From positions 124,001 to 188,000 of the forward strand of contig CAWCWV010000017.1 of NCBI GenBank assembly GCA_963799365.1: 64,000 nt of DNA. The letters run 5' to 3'. Each line of letters opens with the position of its first letter. Positions within the stretch are counted from its first letter, which is position 1. Made by a program: the position numbers and the translations under genes. The stretch is from Marinirhabdus sp963799365 (lineage in GTDB: Bacteria > Bacteroidota > Bacteroidia > Flavobacteriales > Flavobacteriaceae). Shown piece after piece: positions 62,208-64,000 of this stretch. A model generated the notes under the pieces. It had not been told where the DNA came from, made no database searches, and worked only from the letters and a program-made list of their open reading frames with translations.

Positions 62208-63214
62208 TATTGTTTTTTCTTTTTTATTTGTTCTGCCAAGGCTTTTAATTCTTCTAATTCTACGCTGTCGGCTTCCTGAGCGGCTTCTTTTTTACGGAGT
62301 TTGTCAAAAGCTTCATAATGCGCTTTTACTTTCTTTTGCATTACTGAGCTACGTATACGGCCTGGTGTTTTAAGTACAGGAAACTCATTAAAGGCAATCA
62401 ACTTGTCCAGATTGCCTTGCCAATAGCCCATTGTTAAATCTTGTTGGTTTTTTACACGTAGTTCTGCTTGTTCTAAAAAGATAACCACCAGCCGGTTTAA
62501 GCTGTCCAGCTCATCTGCGGTAAGGTAGTTCTTAGCAATGGTGATATCTTGTTTGCGTACCACGCTGCCTTTCCAGTTGGTCAAACCCATATTCAGTTTT
62601 CTGGCATCTGCACGGGCTACGATCATTTCGGCAGCTGTTTTACGGGTTACCGCAAAAAGCAACTTATTTTGCGCTTCGGCAAAGTACATTTGGGTAGCTT
62701 TATCGGTTGGGTCATAATCGCTACTCAGGCTAAAGAGGTCGCGTACTTTTTGGTAAAAACGCTTTTCCGAAGAACGTATATCACGAATACGTTCCAATAA
62801 CTCGTCAAAATAATCGGCACGTCCATCCGGGTTTTTAAGGCGTTCATCATCCATTATAAACCCTTTTCGCATATATTCGGCAAGGTTTCTTGTGGCCCAT
62901 TGCCTAAATTGCACGCCACGTTTGCTACGTACGCGATATCCAATTGCTAAGATCATTTCCAGCGCATAGAATGATACTTCATATTCTTTACCATCTACGG
63001 CAGTTGTAAAGTAATTCTTTATAACTGAATCTGCCCTCAGTTCCTTGTCTGACAGTATGTTTGAGATATGTTGCCCAATATTTTGTACCGAGGTGTCAAA
63101 AATTTCGCCAAGTTGTTTTTGGTTGAGCCACACACTCCCATCCCTTTCAAACAACGCTACCGATGCTTTACCATCTGTAGCGGTATAAATTATGATGTTG
63201 TTCTGTTCTTCCAT
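62207..63214 (-). CDS. rhuM: RhuM-family protein
   Basis: A 335-residue protein of the RhuM family. The N-terminal DNA-binding-like part has GSVWLNQKQLGEIFDTSVQNIGQHISNIL and VKNYFTTA-type segments. The centre has EVSFYALEMILAIGYRVRSKRGVQFRQWAT, and the C-terminus ends in a Lys-rich coil. Homologues are often inside type I restriction loci, and their role is unresolved. It is 3 bases after hsdM. Confidence 0.85.
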   Translation of the reverse strand: MEEQNNIIIYTATDGKASVALFERDGSVWLNQKQLGEIFDTSVQNIGQHISNILSDKELRADSVIKNYFTTAVDGKEYEVSFYALEMILAIGYRVRSKRGVQFRQWATRNLAEYMRKGFIMDDERLKNPDGRADYFDELLERIRDIRSSEKRFYQKVRDLFSLSSDYDPTDKATQMYFAEAQNKLLFAVTRKTAAEMIVARADARKLNMGLTNWKGSVVRKQDITIAKNYLTADELDSLNRLVVIFLEQAELRVKNQQDLTMGYWQGNLDKLIAFNEFPVLKTPGRIRSSVMQKKVKAHYEAFDKLRKKEAAQEADSVELEELKALAEQIKKKKQ

Positions 63215-63217
63215 TGC

Positions 63218-64000
63218 CTATAAATTGAGTTCTTTTAAATATTCCTTCATCTTAGCCTGTACAGTGACCAGTTCCCTTTCCAATGTCTCAATTTCTGCTT
63301 GCACCTTTGCAATGTCGACCATAGCTTCTTCTTCAAAAGTATCTACATAGCGGGGGATATTGAGGTTAAATTCGTTTTCTTTTAGTTCTTCAAAGGTGGC
63401 AACATAGCTGTATTTCTCTTCTGTAATACCTGCTTCAAGATCGCCATTTGTAAATGCGTTATACGTATCTACAATTTTAGGAATGTCTTTGTCTTCGCGC
63501 AGTTTGTTTTGGTTTTTGCCGCTTTCATAATGCTGGCTGGCATCTATAAATAGCACATTTGTGTTAGTGCCTTTTCCTTTATTAAAAATCAAAACTGCTG
63601 CAGGTATTCCAGTACCGTAAAATAAATTAGACGGTAAGCCAATCACAGCTTCGAGCTGGTTATCCTCAATAGTTTTTTGCCTTATTTTACCCTCGCTGCT
63701 CCCTCTGAACAGCACACCGTGGGGTACTACAACGCCTACTTTTCCTTTGCCTTCATAAGCAGATTCTATCATATGCGAGATAAATGCCCAATCACCCTTA
63801 CTTTTAGGTGGTGTACCTCGCCAGAACCTGTTGTACTTGTCATTAGCCGCTTGGTCTGCACCCCACTTATCTAAAGAGAATGGTGGATTTGCCACTACGG
63901 TGTCGAATTTCATTAAGGCATCGCCTTCTTTATGTTTTGGGTTGCGTATGGTATCTCCCCAGCGGATGGAGGCATTATCAAATCCGTGCAAAAACATATT
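63218..64000 (-). CDS. hsdM: Type I restriction-modification methylase subunit M (C-terminal part)
   Basis: The visible part is about 260 residues and runs off the right edge. It contains the catalytic motif IV as VVANPPFSLDKWG, followed by HMIESAYEGKGKVGVVVPHGVLFRG, RQKTIEDNQLEAVIGLPSNLFYGTGIPAAVL and a C-terminal coiled coil (IETLERELVTVQAKMKEYL). It methylates adenine in the target set by HsdS. First gene of the locus within the window. Confidence 0.93.
   Translation of the reverse strand, partial: NMFLHGFDNASIRWGDTIRNPKHKEGDALMKFDTVVANPPFSLDKWGADQAANDKYNRFWRGTPPKSKGDWAFISHMIESAYEGKGKVGVVVPHGVLFRGSSEGKIRQKTIEDNQLEAVIGLPSNLFYGTGIPAAVLIFNKGKGTNTNVLFIDASQHYESGKNQNKLREDKDIPKIVDTYNAFTNGDLEAGITEEKYSYVATFEELKENEFNLNIPRYVDTFEEEAMVDIAKVQAEIETLERELVTVQAKMKEYLKELNL

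Overview
The window is low-GC DNA from a member of the Bacteroidota, most likely family Flavobacteriaceae. The evidence is the tmRNA tag GENNYALAA, type IX secretion (T9SS) C-terminal domains, several TAnnTTTG-type -7 promoter boxes, and families typical of flavobacteria (DUF3857, DUF1361, GSII glutamine synthetase, BspA-like surface proteins). Genus cannot be fixed from the sequence alone.

Region 1 (1-35.5 kb) looks like core chromosome. It holds a TPR protein with the start of an envelope protein, ftsE, a subtilase and then a large surface-glycan cluster (6.4-23.0 kb). That cluster has a GT-C-like membrane protein, GT2 and GT4 transferases, FdtA/FdtB-like sugar-nucleotide enzymes with a FemAB-like acyltransferase, a Wzx-type flippase, three tandem membrane sulfatase/LTA-synthase-like proteins and a methyltransferase. 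It is followed by typA, a secreted FG-GAP protein, kdsA, a small winged-helix/creD regulon with two matching operators, DUF2809/DUF1361/DUF3857 genes and a saccharopine/alanine-dehydrogenase-like enzyme.

Region 2 (35.6-52.2 kb) starts with a structured RNA and ssrA (tmRNA). The 3' end of ssrA is the attachment site of a genomic island. A tyrosine recombinase follows directly, and copies of the ssrA 3' end recur at 51.69, 51.85, 51.98 and 52.14 kb, with a decayed one at 52.69 kb. The island carries a DUF4143 ATPase, an integrase remnant, a BfmA/BtgA-like protein and a nitrogen cluster: a 34-residue membrane peptide, eukaryotic-type glutamine synthetase, an animal-type glutaminase with ankyrin repeats, an ammonium transporter and a frameshifted lipoprotein. 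Next come a BspA-like T9SS surface protein, a three-part regulator (alpha/beta-hydrolase, cyclase-like domain, AraC DNA-binding domain) and a Fic protein. The nitrogen cluster and the BspA gene share a four-half-site promoter array with identical 21/22/19-base spacing. This suggests one regulon, possibly driven by the AraC-type fusion.

Region 3 (52.2-64 kb) is a second accessory block: a GIY-YIG protein, an unknown basic protein, a near-identical second Fic gene with its operators, and a type I restriction-modification locus (SprT-like protease, frameshifted hsdR, hsdS, RhuM, hsdM). Inserted between hsdS and hsdR is an overlapping pair, a DUF3010-like RNase-H-fold protein and a Ser/Thr kinase, followed by a small broken winged-helix gene. 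This is a candidate undescribed defence module.

Three genes in the accessory regions (lipoprotein, hsdR, small winged-helix gene) carry apparent single-base frameshifts. These may be decay or sequencing errors.
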